From Oscillospiraceae bacterium (lineage in GTDB: Bacteria; Bacillota; Clostridia; Oscillospirales; Ruminococcaceae): a DNA stretch of 64,000 nucleotides. Below the pieces are notes generated by a model. It made no database searches and was not told the DNA's origin. It saw only the letters and a list, made by a program, of their open reading frames with translations. The stretch lies in contig CAAGEZ010000036.1 in NCBI GenBank assembly GCA_900768995.1, positions 1-64,000 on the forward strand, written 5' to 3'. How positions within the stretch are numbered: the first letter of the stretch is position 1; each line of letters opens with the position of its first letter. This document shows positions 25,695 through 34,474 of the stretch, piece by piece. The position numbers and the translations under genes are program-made.

Positions 25695-25869
25695 ATTTGG
25701 ATTCAGCATTATTTCCAAGCAGCGCCCTCTGTGCGGCTATCGTTGCAAGAGTATCGCCAAGCTGCACAAACGCCGCAGCAGCTACAGCAAGCTGCCCGTC
25801 ATCGGGAATATCCGCTGCAATTGCGGCAGCGGCGGCTGTTATTGAAAGAACAAGTTCATTAGGATTCAT
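25693..25869 (-). CDS. DUF6774 family small protein
   Basis: 58-residue Ala-rich helical protein. The pattern ELVLSITAAAAAIAAD, DDGQLAVAAAAFVQLGDTLA and TIAAQRALL matches the small DUF6774 family of Clostridia, whose function is unknown. The ATG used follows CGGGTGAT; a GTG nine bases earlier overlaps that site. Short, but the family likeness and the shared terminator support a real gene. Confidence 0.7.
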   Translation of the reverse strand: MNPNELVLSITAAAAAIAADIPDDGQLAVAAAAFVQLGDTLATIAAQRALLGNNAESK

Positions 25870-25943
25870 CGGTATCACCCGAATATAAGTAATGGGACAT
25901 TTATATTATATGAGTGACATCATAAAAGGGTGCAAAAAGGACC

Positions 25944-25961
25944 GCCGCACATATGCACGGC
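25944..25961 (-). terminator. probable terminator of the ilv operon
   Basis: On the minus strand GCCGTGC and GTGCGGC form an imperfect GC-rich stem, followed by GGTCCTTTTTG, 30 bases after the ilvC stop. Confidence 0.5.
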
Positions 25962-25990
25962 AGCCCTCTGTATGTACTGATTTTATAAAA

Positions 25991-27007
25991 TTAGTTGTTG
26001 ATGAGCTTGTCCTCACCGTTCCAGCTGTAAAGCTTACGGATCTCCTCGCCGACCTTCTCGGAGGGGTGCTCAGCGTGAAGCTTACGCATAGCCTTGAAGT
26101 GAACCTGTCTGCCTGCGGGAGACATATCGAGGAGGAACTCCTTAGCGAATGTACCGTCCTGAATATCAGAAAGGATCTTCTTCATTGTCTTCTTGGTCTC
26201 CTCAGTTACGAGCTTAGGACCGGTGATGTAGTCGCCGTACTCAGCTGTGTTGGAGATAGAATATCTCATACCTGCGAAACCGGACTGATAGATGAGGTCA
26301 ACGATGAGCTTCATCTCGTGAATGCACTCAAAGTATGCATTTCTGGGATCGTATCCGGCCTCAACGAGGGTCTCAAAGCCAGCCTGCATAAGTGCGCAAA
26401 CACCGCCGCAGAGAACTGCCTGCTCACCGAAGAGATCGGTCTCAGTCTCAGTTCTGAATGTAGTTTCGAGAACGCCTGCTCTTGCGCCGCCGATACCGAG
26501 GGCATATGCAAGACCGATATCCTGAGCATCGCCTGTAGCGTCCTGCTCAACAGCGATAAGGCAGGGAACACCCTTGCCTGCCTGATATTCGCTTCTTACA
26601 GTGTGACCGGGGCCCTTAGGAGCAATCATAATAACGTTAACGTCCTTGGGGGGAACGATGCAGCCGAAGTGAATGTTGAAGCCGTGAGCAAAAGCAAGTG
26701 TCTTGCCGGCGGTCATATAAGGAGCGATGTCGCTCTTATAAACGTCAGCCTGCTTCTCATCGGGGATAAGGATCATAATAACATCAGCCATCTTAGCTGC
26801 TTCGCTTACGGAATATACCTTAAGACCCTGAGCCTCAGCCTTAGCCTTGCTCTTGGAGCCTTCGTAAAGACCAACGATTACATTAACGCCGCTGTCCTTG
26901 AGGTTAAGAGCGTGAGCGTGACCCTGAGAACCATAACCGATGATAGCAACGGTCTTGCCGTCGAGTCTGCCAAGATCGCAGTCTGACTGATAGAAAATTT
27001 TAGCCAT
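25991..27007 (-). CDS. ilvC: ketol-acid reductoisomerase
   Basis: Class I (short) IlvC, 338 residues, which isomerises and reduces acetolactate or acetohydroxybutyrate with NADPH and magnesium in valine/isoleucine synthesis. Nucleotide-binding GYGSQGHAHALNLKDSG (~25-41), FAHGFNIHFGCIVPP (~105-119), the metal-ligand DLFGEQAVLCGG (~190-201) and the C-terminal knot helices with SDIQDGTFAKE are all present. Start behind CTAGGAGG-like TAGGAGGAA. Last gene of ilvB-ilvN-ilvC; a 71-base spacer with a short 15-bp symmetric sequence separates it from ilvN. Confidence 0.97.
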   Translation of the reverse strand: MAKIFYQSDCDLGRLDGKTVAIIGYGSQGHAHALNLKDSGVNVIVGLYEGSKSKAKAEAQGLKVYSVSEAAKMADVIMILIPDEKQADVYKSDIAPYMTAGKTLAFAHGFNIHFGCIVPPKDVNVIMIAPKGPGHTVRSEYQAGKGVPCLIAVEQDATGDAQDIGLAYALGIGGARAGVLETTFRTETETDLFGEQAVLCGGVCALMQAGFETLVEAGYDPRNAYFECIHEMKLIVDLIYQSGFAGMRYSISNTAEYGDYITGPKLVTEETKKTMKKILSDIQDGTFAKEFLLDMSPAGRQVHFKAMRKLHAEHPSEKVGEEIRKLYSWNGEDKLINN

Positions 27008-27078
27008 TTTAAATTCCTCCTAATAGAATATTATGGAATATTTAATTTATTTCAAGGCAAATTGCCTTAAAAGCGTGA

Positions 27079-27567
27079 TTACTTAATGGTTACGCTGCCC
27101 TTCTGGATAGCGATAACGCCTGTGCGGACGATCTCCTTGATGCCGTAGCCTGCAAGAAGATCGTGCATTCTGTTGAGATGAACGGTGGAATCGGATATCT
27201 CAATTGTAAGAGTGTTGGAGGTCATATCAATTATCTTTGCGCCCATTATGTCGCAGATAGTGAGTATCTCGCTTCTCTGCGCAGGTGTGGCATTGACCTT
27301 GATGAGCTGGAGTTCCCTTGCAAGAAGCTCATCGGGAGCAAGTGTGCGCACCTTCATAGTGTCCACAAGCTTGTTGAGCTGCTTTTCAATCTGCTGAGCT
27401 GTGTGCTCATCGCCGTCGGCAACGATAGTGATGCGGGAAACGGCGGGGTCATCAGTTCTTCCAACTGCAAGGCTGTCAATGTTAAAGCCACGGCGTGAGA
27501 AAAGTCCCGAAACACGGGAAAGAACTCCTGCGTGATTTTCAACGAGAACGGAAATGGTGTGCTTCAT
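27079..27567 (-). CDS. ilvN: acetolactate synthase small (regulatory) subunit
   Basis: 162-residue IlvN/IlvH with an N-terminal ACT domain (HTISVLVENHAGVLSRVSGLF, split; GFNIDSLAVG at ~29-38) that binds valine, and the C-terminal NikR-like half (LQLIKVNATPAQRSEIL). It controls and activates the catalytic subunit encoded 18 bases upstream. Length is standard. Confidence 0.96.
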   Translation of the reverse strand: MKHTISVLVENHAGVLSRVSGLFSRRGFNIDSLAVGRTDDPAVSRITIVADGDEHTAQQIEKQLNKLVDTMKVRTLAPDELLARELQLIKVNATPAQRSEILTICDIMGAKIIDMTSNTLTIEISDSTVHLNRMHDLLAGYGIKEIVRTGVIAIQKGSVTIK

Positions 27568-27585
27568 ATATATCTATCCTTTCAA

Positions 27586-29202
27586 TCAAAGAGTGGATTC
27601 ACGGCTGTAAACGTCGCATTCGAGAAGATAAGGCTTGTCCGATGAAGCGAGCTTTTCAAGCTTCTCCTCAGCCTCAGCCATTGTGGAAACACGGTCGGAC
27701 TCAATTCCGTATGCACGGGCAAGAGCCACAAAATCGGGGCTTCCGTCAAGGTCAACGGCAATAAGTCTGTCGCCGTAGCCCTTGGTCTGAAGTTCACGCA
27801 CCATACCGAGGTAATTGTTACGCATAACGATTATTTTAACCGCAATTTTCTCCTGCATAACAGTCGCAAGCTCCATCATCTGCATCTGGAACGAACCGTC
27901 GCCGCAGACAACAACGACTTCTCTCTCGGGAGCAGCCATTTTTGCGCCTATGCCGCAGGGAACGGAGTAACCCATTGTGCCCATACCGCCCGAAGTCATA
28001 AATCTGCCGCCCTCTTTGATGGCATAATTGTTGCAGCACCATATCTGGTTCTGACCGACATCGGCAACGCATACCGTATCGGCAGGCATTCTGTCTGAAA
28101 GCTTTCTGAGGAACACCTTGGGATTGATAAAGCCCTCTGTTTCGTCATTTTTGGGAATATCGTTCTTTATCTCGGAAAGCTCTGAGAGCCACTGGGAGTG
28201 GTCTACCTCCCCTATCTTCTCGGTAAGCTCTTCAAGAATGGTCTTGCAGTCGCCTACGAGAGGAATATCAACAGGGATATTCTTGCCTATCTCGGCGGGG
28301 TCTATATCAATATGTATTATCTGCTTATTCTCCGCAAGGAATGTGGGAGATTTAACGGCTCTGTCGCCAACTCTTGCGCCGATGAGTATCATTGTGTCAC
28401 ATTCGCTGACAGCACGGTTAGCCGCCTTTAAGCCGTGCATACCGAGCATTCCGAGGTAAAGAGGGTGCTCGGTGGGAAAAAGGCTCAGACCCATCATTGT
28501 GGAAACAGCGGGGACCTTTGCCTTTTCGGCAAACTTTATAAGCTCCTTTTCCGCACCTGCGAGGAAAATTCCTCCGCCTGCGCAGATAAGGGGACGCTTT
28601 GCATTTTCAACAGCCTCGCAGATCTTCTTTATCTGCATAGGATTGCCCTTGACTGTGGGCTTGTATGTACGCATTGTAACGGTCTCGGGATATTCAAAAT
28701 CTATCATTGTATTCTGAACATCAACGGGAACATCTATGAGCACAGGACCTTTTCTGCCTGTACCTGCAAGATAGAAAGCTTCCTTGAAAATCCTCGGAAG
28801 CTGAGATGCATCCTTAACAAGGTAGCTGTGCTTAACAAAGGGCTGTGCTGCGCCTGTAATGTCAACTTCCTGAAAAACATCACAGCCGATCTGATCTGTG
28901 GATACCTGTCCCGTGATGCAGATAAGAGGGATACTGTCTGCATAGGCGGTGGCAATGGCTGTAAGAAGATTGGTTGCGCCCGGACCGCTTGTTGCCACAC
29001 AGACAGCGGGCTTTCCCGTAATTCTTGCATATCCGCTTGCCTCGTGGCCTGCATTGGCTTCGTGCCTTACGAGAACGTGGTGTATGTCCGAGCGGTAGAG
29101 CTCGTCATAAAAAGGACATATAGCCGCACCGGGATATCCGAAGACGACCTTTACGCCCTCCGAACCAAGACATCTTACCATTGCTTCAGCAGCACGTATC
29201 AT
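27586..29202 (-). CDS. ilvB: acetolactate synthase large (catalytic) subunit
   Basis: Thiamine-diphosphate enzyme that condenses two pyruvates to acetolactate, or pyruvate with 2-oxobutyrate. N-terminal domain: FGYPGAAICPFYDEL (~21-35) and the activating Glu in VRHEANAGHEASGYAR (~45-60). The ThDP/Mg motif is GDGSFQMQMMELATVM ... RNN (~430-460). At 538 residues it is slightly short but complete; the FAD-binding middle domain is present. First gene of the ilv operon, behind a strong promoter with a short leader, so no T-box control is visible. Confidence 0.97.
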   Translation of the reverse strand: MIRAAEAMVRCLGSEGVKVVFGYPGAAICPFYDELYRSDIHHVLVRHEANAGHEASGYARITGKPAVCVATSGPGATNLLTAIATAYADSIPLICITGQVSTDQIGCDVFQEVDITGAAQPFVKHSYLVKDASQLPRIFKEAFYLAGTGRKGPVLIDVPVDVQNTMIDFEYPETVTMRTYKPTVKGNPMQIKKICEAVENAKRPLICAGGGIFLAGAEKELIKFAEKAKVPAVSTMMGLSLFPTEHPLYLGMLGMHGLKAANRAVSECDTMILIGARVGDRAVKSPTFLAENKQIIHIDIDPAEIGKNIPVDIPLVGDCKTILEELTEKIGEVDHSQWLSELSEIKNDIPKNDETEGFINPKVFLRKLSDRMPADTVCVADVGQNQIWCCNNYAIKEGGRFMTSGGMGTMGYSVPCGIGAKMAAPEREVVVVCGDGSFQMQMMELATVMQEKIAVKIIVMRNNYLGMVRELQTKGYGDRLIAVDLDGSPDFVALARAYGIESDRVSTMAEAEEKLEKLASSDKPYLLECDVYSRESTL

Positions 29203-29230
29203 TCATCTTCACGACCTTTCAACTGATTTA

Positions 29231-29242
29231 CGGAATATTCCG
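29231..29242. promoter_or_regulatory. 12-bp palindrome in the ilvB leader
   Basis: CGGAATATTCCG, perfectly symmetric, lies 12 bases downstream of the ilvB -10 box. It could be a repressor site or simply a short stem in the leader. Confidence 0.35.
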
Positions 29243-29253
29243 CATATAAATAT

Positions 29254-29282
29254 ATTATATTACATTCCTTTTTTTTCGTCAA
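29254..29282 (-). promoter_or_regulatory. sigma-A promoter of ilvBNC
   Basis: On the minus strand TTGACG, 17 bases, TATAAT, 52 bases before the ilvB start. The leader is about 45 nucleotides, too short for a T-box. Confidence 0.75.
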
Positions 29283-29394
29283 GCGATATTGGAAATAAAT
29301 TTACCCAAATAAATGATTTAACTTTATGTTCACATAATTCTAAGTATATATGTTATAATTAAATAAAATAATATTGTATTTGAGAGATGTATAT

Positions 29395-30387
29395 ATGATA
29401 AAAAAGCTTGCAATTATACTTATATCCGCAGCCCTTTTCCTCTGCGGCTGCACTAAAGTCACCGAGGAGGACACCGAAGCTCTCCCCGCCGATGCCACAG
29501 CCGTGACCGAGCAGCCATATCCCGTTACAGCAGGGGGACTTACATTCAACAGCTCCCCTGTCACGGTAGGTTCACTCTCCCCTGCGGTCACGGAAATGCT
29601 TTTTGAGCTTGGCTTCGGTGACAGGATAATCTGCCGCAGCGAATACTGCGATTATCCCGAAAGCACAGAGAATATCCCATCCGTAGGCTCTGCCGTTAAC
29701 CCCGATATCGACGGAATAATAAAGTATTCCCCCGCCCTGCTCATAACCCAGAGCCCTATCGCAAACAAGGACATAACCCGTCTGTCGGGTGTGGGCGTGT
29801 CGGTGTTGAGCCTCCCCTCGCCCCGCTCGGAAGCGGAGCTTTTTGACAATTACCGTACCCTCGCCCTTATTTTTTCAGGCAGTATTGACGGGGAAAGTCT
29901 TGCCGAAAATGCCACCGCCGACCTGAGAGCCGCACTTGCCGAGGCGAAAGGCTCCTGTGAAAGCCTCGTTTTTATAATGAACATCACCGATGACGGCTTC
30001 TCCGCCGCCACTGGCGACACCTTTGCGGGGGATTATGCCGCTCATTTCGGGAAAAACATCGCCGCCGACAACAGCTCCCTCACCCTCACCGTCGAAGAGC
30101 TTCTTGACGCCGACCCACAGGTTATACTCCTCGCCCACCCCCTTGACACCTCATATTTTGACGCTGACCTTGCATCTCAGCTCACCGCCTTTTCCGAGGG
30201 TCACGTCTATGTTATCGACGCATCTCTCACCGAGCGCCCCACAGCCCGTCTTGCGGCTGTAACACGGCAGATATCCGAAACCATACGCAGTGACACGGGC
30301 GGTGCTGACTTTGCGGTCATACCCGAAGCATCTTCTGAGACTGTTTCGGAAGAAGTTACAGACATCTCCGAAGATGTTAATGAATAG
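29395..30387 (+). CDS. ABC transporter substrate-binding lipoprotein (BtuF/FecB type)
   Basis: 330-residue exported lipoprotein: signal peptide MIKKLAIILISAALFLCGC with lipobox Leu-Cys-Gly-Cys. The mature part has the two-lobe fold joined by a long helix used for vitamin B12, haem and siderophore uptake: VGSLSPAVTEMLFELGFGDRI (split) at ~64-84, CRSEYCDYP, PSVGSAVNPDIDGII (~101-115) and KYSPALLITQSP. No permease or ATPase gene is next to it, so its partners are elsewhere. The C-terminal ~20 residues are acidic (SETVSEEVTDISEDVNE). The start has GAGAGA upstream. Confidence 0.85.
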   Translation: MIKKLAIILISAALFLCGCTKVTEEDTEALPADATAVTEQPYPVTAGGLTFNSSPVTVGSLSPAVTEMLFELGFGDRIICRSEYCDYPESTENIPSVGSAVNPDIDGIIKYSPALLITQSPIANKDITRLSGVGVSVLSLPSPRSEAELFDNYRTLALIFSGSIDGESLAENATADLRAALAEAKGSCESLVFIMNITDDGFSAATGDTFAGDYAAHFGKNIAADNSSLTLTVEELLDADPQVILLAHPLDTSYFDADLASQLTAFSEGHVYVIDASLTERPTARLAAVTRQISETIRSDTGGADFAVIPEASSETVSEEVTDISEDVNE

Positions 30388-30422
30388 TAAAATCATCATA
30401 TCGGCGTTTTGCACATACATAT

Positions 30423-30472
30423 AAAAATCATTCTGCGGATAATTGTAGCATTTTTCGCAGAATGATTTTTTT
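30423..30472 (+). terminator. terminator of the binding-lipoprotein gene
   Basis: AAAAATCATTCTGCG pairs with CGCAGAATGATTTTT (15 bp perfect, 18-base loop), ending in a run of T. Confidence 0.9.
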
Positions 30473-30666
30473 GCCGTTTTTTTCTGAATTGTATTTGTTG
30501 AATATGTTTGATATATCATACAAATACATAATATAAATAGTACATTGTGCATATTTTGATGTATTTGTTTCAAAAGTTTGCCAAGGTTGATTTTTTTGTC
30601 CCACAGGAGTATTATTATCCTATCAAAATAATATGATATATATTGGATTTTTGGAGGTCTCAGGCT
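30473..30666 (+). other. AT-rich leader of the ECF S-component gene
   Basis: About 190 bases with no gene. It must contain the promoter of the following gene (TTGTTG, 18 bases, TACAAA is the best but weak fit) and a long 5' leader. I looked for TPP, FMN, cobalamin, folate and preQ1 riboswitch signatures and saw none that convinced me. GGAGG lies ten bases before the start codon. Confidence 0.3.
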
Positions 30667-31491
30667 ATGGCAGAAACAACAGCAAAAGCTTCTTCGGGAA
30701 GAAGAAAGCTCTATTCAATTATTATAGTGGGTCTTATGGCGGCTCTCGTTTATGTGGGAAATTATCTTCAGATAAAAATCCCCAACGGCGCACTTGTCAC
30801 AAGAATACACCTCGGAAACTCAATGTGCCTTCTTGCAGGTCTCCTTTTCGGCAGACTTAAGGGCGGTCTTGCATCGGGTATCGGCGCAGGTCTTTACGAC
30901 CTTTTTGACCCCGTGTACATCGTTTCCGCTCCCTACACATTCTTCTCAAAATTCGCAATGGGCTTCACCGCAGGTCACATCAGAAAGCACGGCCCCGCAA
31001 ATGAGAAAAAGGCTGTTATCGTTGGTGCGATAGTCGGTCAGCTCGTGTACATCGTTCTTTATCTTCTCAAGACATTCATAAGCCAGATTCTTCTCGGCGA
31101 GCCTGTTTCCGTGGCTCTTAAGCTCACAGGCGTGAATGCTCTCACATCTACCGTAAACGGCGTTCTTGCCTGCGTTATCGCAATCCCCCTTTACTTCGCC
31201 CTTTCCAAGGCTCTCGCCCACACAGGCATTGCAGAATTCATCACCGAAAAGGAAGAGAAAAAGGGTTGGTTCAATCCCCTTACAGCAGGTCTTACAATTT
31301 TTGCAATAGTTGTTACTACCCTTTACACCATTGATCTCGCAAACACCAACAAAGTCGAAAAGAAGCAGGCTGAAAAGGAAGCCGCTTATGCCGCTCAGAT
31401 AGATGATCTTCAGTATCAGATCGACTACCTCACCTCCGAGCTTGGAATTGAAATTCCCGAAAAGCCCGCTGAGGAAGATGCGGCTGAATAA
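30667..31491 (+). CDS. ECF transporter S component
   Basis: 274-residue substrate-binding membrane subunit of an energy-coupling-factor vitamin transporter. Five or six helices in the first ~230 residues; the AxxxA-type patch that docks to EcfT is suggested by LMAALVYVGNYL (~23-34), and ARIHLGN-like VTRIHLGNSMCLLAGLLFG (~43-61) is characteristic of vitamin S components. The C-terminus carries an unusual ~45-residue coiled-coil/acidic tail (VEKKQAEKEAAYAAQIDDL and on). No EcfA/EcfT genes are adjacent, as for group II transporters. The vitamin is not identifiable. Confidence 0.85.
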   Translation: MAETTAKASSGRRKLYSIIIVGLMAALVYVGNYLQIKIPNGALVTRIHLGNSMCLLAGLLFGRLKGGLASGIGAGLYDLFDPVYIVSAPYTFFSKFAMGFTAGHIRKHGPANEKKAVIVGAIVGQLVYIVLYLLKTFISQILLGEPVSVALKLTGVNALTSTVNGVLACVIAIPLYFALSKALAHTGIAEFITEKEEKKGWFNPLTAGLTIFAIVVTTLYTIDLANTNKVEKKQAEKEAAYAAQIDDLQYQIDYLTSELGIEIPEKPAEEDAAE

Positions 31492-31504
31492 TTCCGTATA
31501 ATGC

Positions 31505-31543
31505 AATATCCCGTTCTCAAAAAAGAGAGCGGGATATTTTTTT
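31505..31543 (+). terminator. terminator of the ECF S-component gene
   Basis: AATATCCCG pairs with CGGGATATT around an inner TTCTC/GAGAG stem, followed by TTTTTTT. Confidence 0.9.
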
Positions 31544-31575
31544 GTCAGAACGTCACATCTGCATATACAATGGCA

Positions 31576-32160
31576 TTACTTATCCCCAAGAGATATTACG
31601 GTAACACAGCCATTCTCCTTAATAACGTTTATTTCCAAGATCGTCCTGCCCGTGTTTCTGTCAAGATATGAATATACGGATATGTTATCATAAACACCAT
31701 TTTCAATGCTGTCAGGCTCTCCGAGAGCCGAGATGAGAGCCTCCTTATCTGCACCCATTTTTATACCGTTCACTGAAATATTTTCGGAATAGGACCAAAA
31801 TTCTGTTATTTCGGTATCGGGAGACAATTCAGCAGCACCGTCCGAAGCCCGGATATTTGCATAGTTGTCCAAGGACATTATATCTTTGCCGATACTGTAG
31901 ATCGTATCGCCGTCACTACTTTTAAAATCGAGCAATACACCATACGCCGAGCCGAGACTTCTGAGCGTTATAGGATATGAAAGCTGAACGCCGTCAAAGT
32001 ATGACACGCCTGCAAGCTCCTCCGCTGTCCAGCCGTTTTCAGGAGGAGCTATGACAGTCTGCTCATCTTCGGGAATGCTCTCCCTTACCTCGGGTATATC
32101 TGCGCAGGCGGTAAGGCAGAGAGCACACATAATTATGAGTATAAGCTTTCTTATTTTCAT
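31576..32160 (-). CDS. small lipoprotein of the GntR-ABC operon
   Basis: 194-residue predicted lipoprotein: MKIRKLILIIMCALCLTAC is a lipoprotein signal with lipobox Leu-Thr-Ala-Cys (Cys19). The mature part is beta-rich and acidic with SVNGIKMGADKEALISALGEP (~130-150), similar in style to small DUF-type extracytoplasmic domains, but I do not recognise a family. Its start is one base after the permease stop, so it belongs to the regulator-ATPase-permease operon. Confidence 0.75.
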   Translation of the reverse strand: MKIRKLILIIMCALCLTACADIPEVRESIPEDEQTVIAPPENGWTAEELAGVSYFDGVQLSYPITLRSLGSAYGVLLDFKSSDGDTIYSIGKDIMSLDNYANIRASDGAAELSPDTEITEFWSYSENISVNGIKMGADKEALISALGEPDSIENGVYDNISVYSYLDRNTGRTILEINVIKENGCVTVISLGDK

Positions 32161-32161
32161 A

Positions 32162-32989
32162 TCAATCTCCCCTTATAGCCGCAGGCTTTGCATTTGCACG
32201 GCGCACAATGAGCCAAGCGATAAAGCCCATAACGACTGCTGTTAAGAGCATCATAAATCCGCCCCGAACACAGTTTCCCGCCTGACTTCCATTAACGTGA
32301 GCCATTCCGAATGCTCTTCCAACTTCGGTAAAAAATTTTTTCATACAGCTATCAAGGTCGATACCCCTTTTTGCAAGTGAAATGCTTGCCATAGGATAAC
32401 CGAAAGCAGGCACAAAAACAATTACCAATGTAAAAATTATGGTTCCGACCCTTGAAAGCTTGTAAAATGCAGCTGCAAGCAGTATTCCCACCATAGCGCA
32501 AAGGAACACCGAAAGGGTGCACATTATGAAAAATCTTATCCTTACAACAAAGGCGTTCTCGCCGTAAAACTCAAAAAATCTTTTCTCGCCATACATAAAT
32601 TCAAGCAGGAATATATCTGAACGACTATCCAAGACTGAATTTATGAGCGGCGAAATGACCGACACGAGCAGCGAAATGGCTGCCGATACGGTGAAGCCCG
32701 AAGCAATTGCCGAAATAAGGCTTGTGGTTCTTGAAACCCCGTTTGCCGCACCTGCATTCATAAACTCAGTCAAAAAATATGACCCGTAGATAAAAAGCAT
32801 CAATCCCGAAAGTGCGTCAAGACAGGGGAAGCCAATGCCATCAAGTGAAAATTTTCCGTCAAATCCGTAATTGATCGCAGCAAAAAGAAATATTTCAAAA
32901 ACAATAGCCCCACATATTGAAAATATAGGCATAACGATCATTCTGCGGACCTGGTATTTATATGATGCCGTAAAGCTGTGCTTTGTCAT
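32162..32989 (-). CDS. ABC-2 type permease-like membrane protein
   Basis: 275 residues with about six or seven hydrophobic helices, encoded right after the ABC ATPase gene (17-base gap). That order, GntR regulator, ATPase, membrane protein, is typical of YtrA/BcrA-type exporters that respond to cell-wall-active compounds. The sequence itself has no catalytic motif; the permease call rests on topology and context. Confidence 0.8.
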   Translation of the reverse strand: MTKHSFTASYKYQVRRMIVMPIFSICGAIVFEIFLFAAINYGFDGKFSLDGIGFPCLDALSGLMLFIYGSYFLTEFMNAGAANGVSRTTSLISAIASGFTVSAAISLLVSVISPLINSVLDSRSDIFLLEFMYGEKRFFEFYGENAFVVRIRFFIMCTLSVFLCAMVGILLAAAFYKLSRVGTIIFTLVIVFVPAFGYPMASISLAKRGIDLDSCMKKFFTEVGRAFGMAHVNGSQAGNCVRGGFMMLLTAVVMGFIAWLIVRRANAKPAAIRGD

Positions 32990-33006
32990 ATATGTATCGT
33001 CCTTTC

Positions 33007-33858
33007 TTATGAATTTGTAAGATGTATGAACAGGGACTGGAGACTGAGAGGCTGTACCTCAAGCTCATCGGGGATATTTTCCGAAAATCTGTCACCCTTG
33101 ATATACGCCGTTTTCAGCCCTCCCAGAGTATCCTCGGACATTACTTCCCTGCCCTTTGCAAATTCATCTACAAGGCTTGCTTTTCCCGAAACGCTGTAGC
33201 CCATTGAGCGGATAGCCTCCGTATCCTCGTCAAGAAGAAGTCTGCCGTCTTTGATGACAACGGCTCTTTCGATAAGTCCCGCCGCTTCCTCGATAAGATG
33301 AGTGGAGATAACAAAGGTTGCGGGACGGGCGTTGTATTTCTCTATCGCCTGCCTGTAAAACATATCACGGTGATTTGCGTCAAGACCGAGAACAGGCTCA
33401 TCAAAGAAAACCACCTCCGCATTGCAGGCAAGAGCATTGATTATCTTTGCGATGGAGCGGTAGCCTGTGGAGAGCTTCTGGAGCTTGGTTTTGGTGTTCA
33501 GCTTGTATTCCTCGCTGAGCTTCATTGCGTATTCCATATCATATTCGGGATAAAAGCAAGCGGCTGCCTTAAACATTTCCGAGACTTTGAGAGACGGTGC
33601 ATATAAAAGCTGCTCCCCCATCATATGGAGCTTTCCCAACGCCTTGTCATTGTCACGGCTTGGTATGCCGTCAACAAGCACCTCACCGCTGTCCGCAAAA
33701 ATGCGGTTGTTGATGATGTTCATAAGAGTGGATTTTCCTGCACCGTTTCTTCCGAGAAGTCCGTAAATGCAGTTTTCCTTCAAGGTGAGCGTAACGTCGC
33801 TCAAAGCCTGATTTTTGCCAAAGCTTTTGGATAAATTCTTTATCTCGATCGTACTCAT
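33007..33858 (-). CDS. ABC transporter ATP-binding protein
   Basis: 283-residue ATPase subunit. Walker A GRNGAGKST (~36-44), Q-loop MMGEQLLYAPSLK (~77-89), signature QKLSTGYRSIAKI (~131-143) with STGYR instead of the usual SGGQ, Walker B VVFFDEPVLGLD (~152-163) and the switch His in VISTHLIEEA (~184-193). The ~60-residue C-terminal extension is typical of BcrA/YtrB-type exporters. It overlaps the GntR gene by four bases (ATGA-type coupling). Confidence 0.93.
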   Translation of the reverse strand: MSTIEIKNLSKSFGKNQALSDVTLTLKENCIYGLLGRNGAGKSTLMNIINNRIFADSGEVLVDGIPSRDNDKALGKLHMMGEQLLYAPSLKVSEMFKAAACFYPEYDMEYAMKLSEEYKLNTKTKLQKLSTGYRSIAKIINALACNAEVVFFDEPVLGLDANHRDMFYRQAIEKYNARPATFVISTHLIEEAAGLIERAVVIKDGRLLLDEDTEAIRSMGYSVSGKASLVDEFAKGREVMSEDTLGGLKTAYIKGDRFSENIPDELEVQPLSLQSLFIHLTNS

Positions 33859-34229
33859 TTGTCACCGCCCCTTTCGATCATATCAATGACCTCGTTTTTT
33901 GTGATGCCCAGCTTTTCGGCTTCGCTCATAAGAGATTTTACGAATTTCTCGAAAAATTCCTGCTTTCTTTCACTTCTGAGCTTTTCAGCCGCACCCTCGC
34001 TTACAAACATACCCAGTCCCCTTTTCTTGTAAATTATCCCTTTGTCAACCAAAATGTTCATACCTTTCAGCGCAGTGGCAGGATTTATCTTGTACTGCGC
34101 CGAGATGTCCGTGGTGGACGGTATCTGAGTTTCCTCGGGAAATGCTCCCGAAAGGATATTCTCCTCTATCCACTCAGCCATCTGCACATATATGGGCTTT
34201 TCGCCGTCAGGGTTGAAATGCATTCTCAT
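33855..34229 (-). CDS. GntR family regulator (YtrA type)
   Basis: 124-residue short GntR repressor with only the winged helix plus a small dimerisation tail, as in YtrA. DNA-binding part: PIYVQMAEWIEENILSG (~12-28), LPSTTDIS-like IPSTTDISAQYKINPATALK (~41-60) and GIIYKKRGLGMFV (~68-80). Such regulators bind drugs or cell-wall signals indirectly and control their own ABC operon. A palindrome over its -10 box is the likely operator. Start behind AAGGAGGT. Confidence 0.92.
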   Translation of the reverse strand: MRMHFNPDGEKPIYVQMAEWIEENILSGAFPEETQIPSTTDISAQYKINPATALKGMNILVDKGIIYKKRGLGMFVSEGAAEKLRSERKQEFFEKFVKSLMSEAEKLGITKNEVIDMIERGGDK

Positions 34230-34244
34230 ACCTCCTTAGCTATT

Positions 34245-34270
34245 TAGTTAATTACTTATGTAACTAACTA
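34245..34270. promoter_or_regulatory. palindromic operator of the GntR-ABC operon
   Basis: TAGTTAATTAC and GTAACTAACTA are inverted copies (one mismatch in 11) separated by four bases, overlapping the -10 hexamer of the leftward promoter. Position fits autorepression by the GntR protein. Confidence 0.65.
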
Positions 34271-34295
34271 TAGCACTACTGAAAGCTTATGTCAA
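34267..34295 (-). promoter_or_regulatory. sigma-A promoter of the GntR-ABC operon
   Basis: On the minus strand TTGACA, 17 bases, TATAGT, 38 bases before the GntR start. Confidence 0.75.
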
Positions 34296-34474
34296 CACTC
34301 ATTCGCAAATTTTGGATAGTCTCACAAATTTGACACATTATATTTATGCATAAACAACAATATTTTGCCGGTTTAAAGTCAAAAAATTCACAGATTAATT
34401 GCAGTTAAATTAAAAAAGCTCCCTTTATCCTACCGTTTGAATAGTGTATAATGTAAAGAAGTGGCGTTATAATC

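Noticed and set aside
25892..26986. 364-residue open frame antisense to ilvC
   Set aside because: The opposite strand is an intact ilvC; the antisense product has a low-information composition and crosses the ilvC terminator.
27054..27068. AAGGCAAATTGCCTT between ilvN and ilvC as a regulatory hairpin
   Set aside because: Symmetric, but the one-base centre cannot form an RNA loop of normal size and no T tract follows.
30473..30666. possible vitamin riboswitch before the ECF S component
   Set aside because: I searched by eye for TPP, FMN, cobalamin, folate and preQ1 cores and found no convincing set of conserved blocks.
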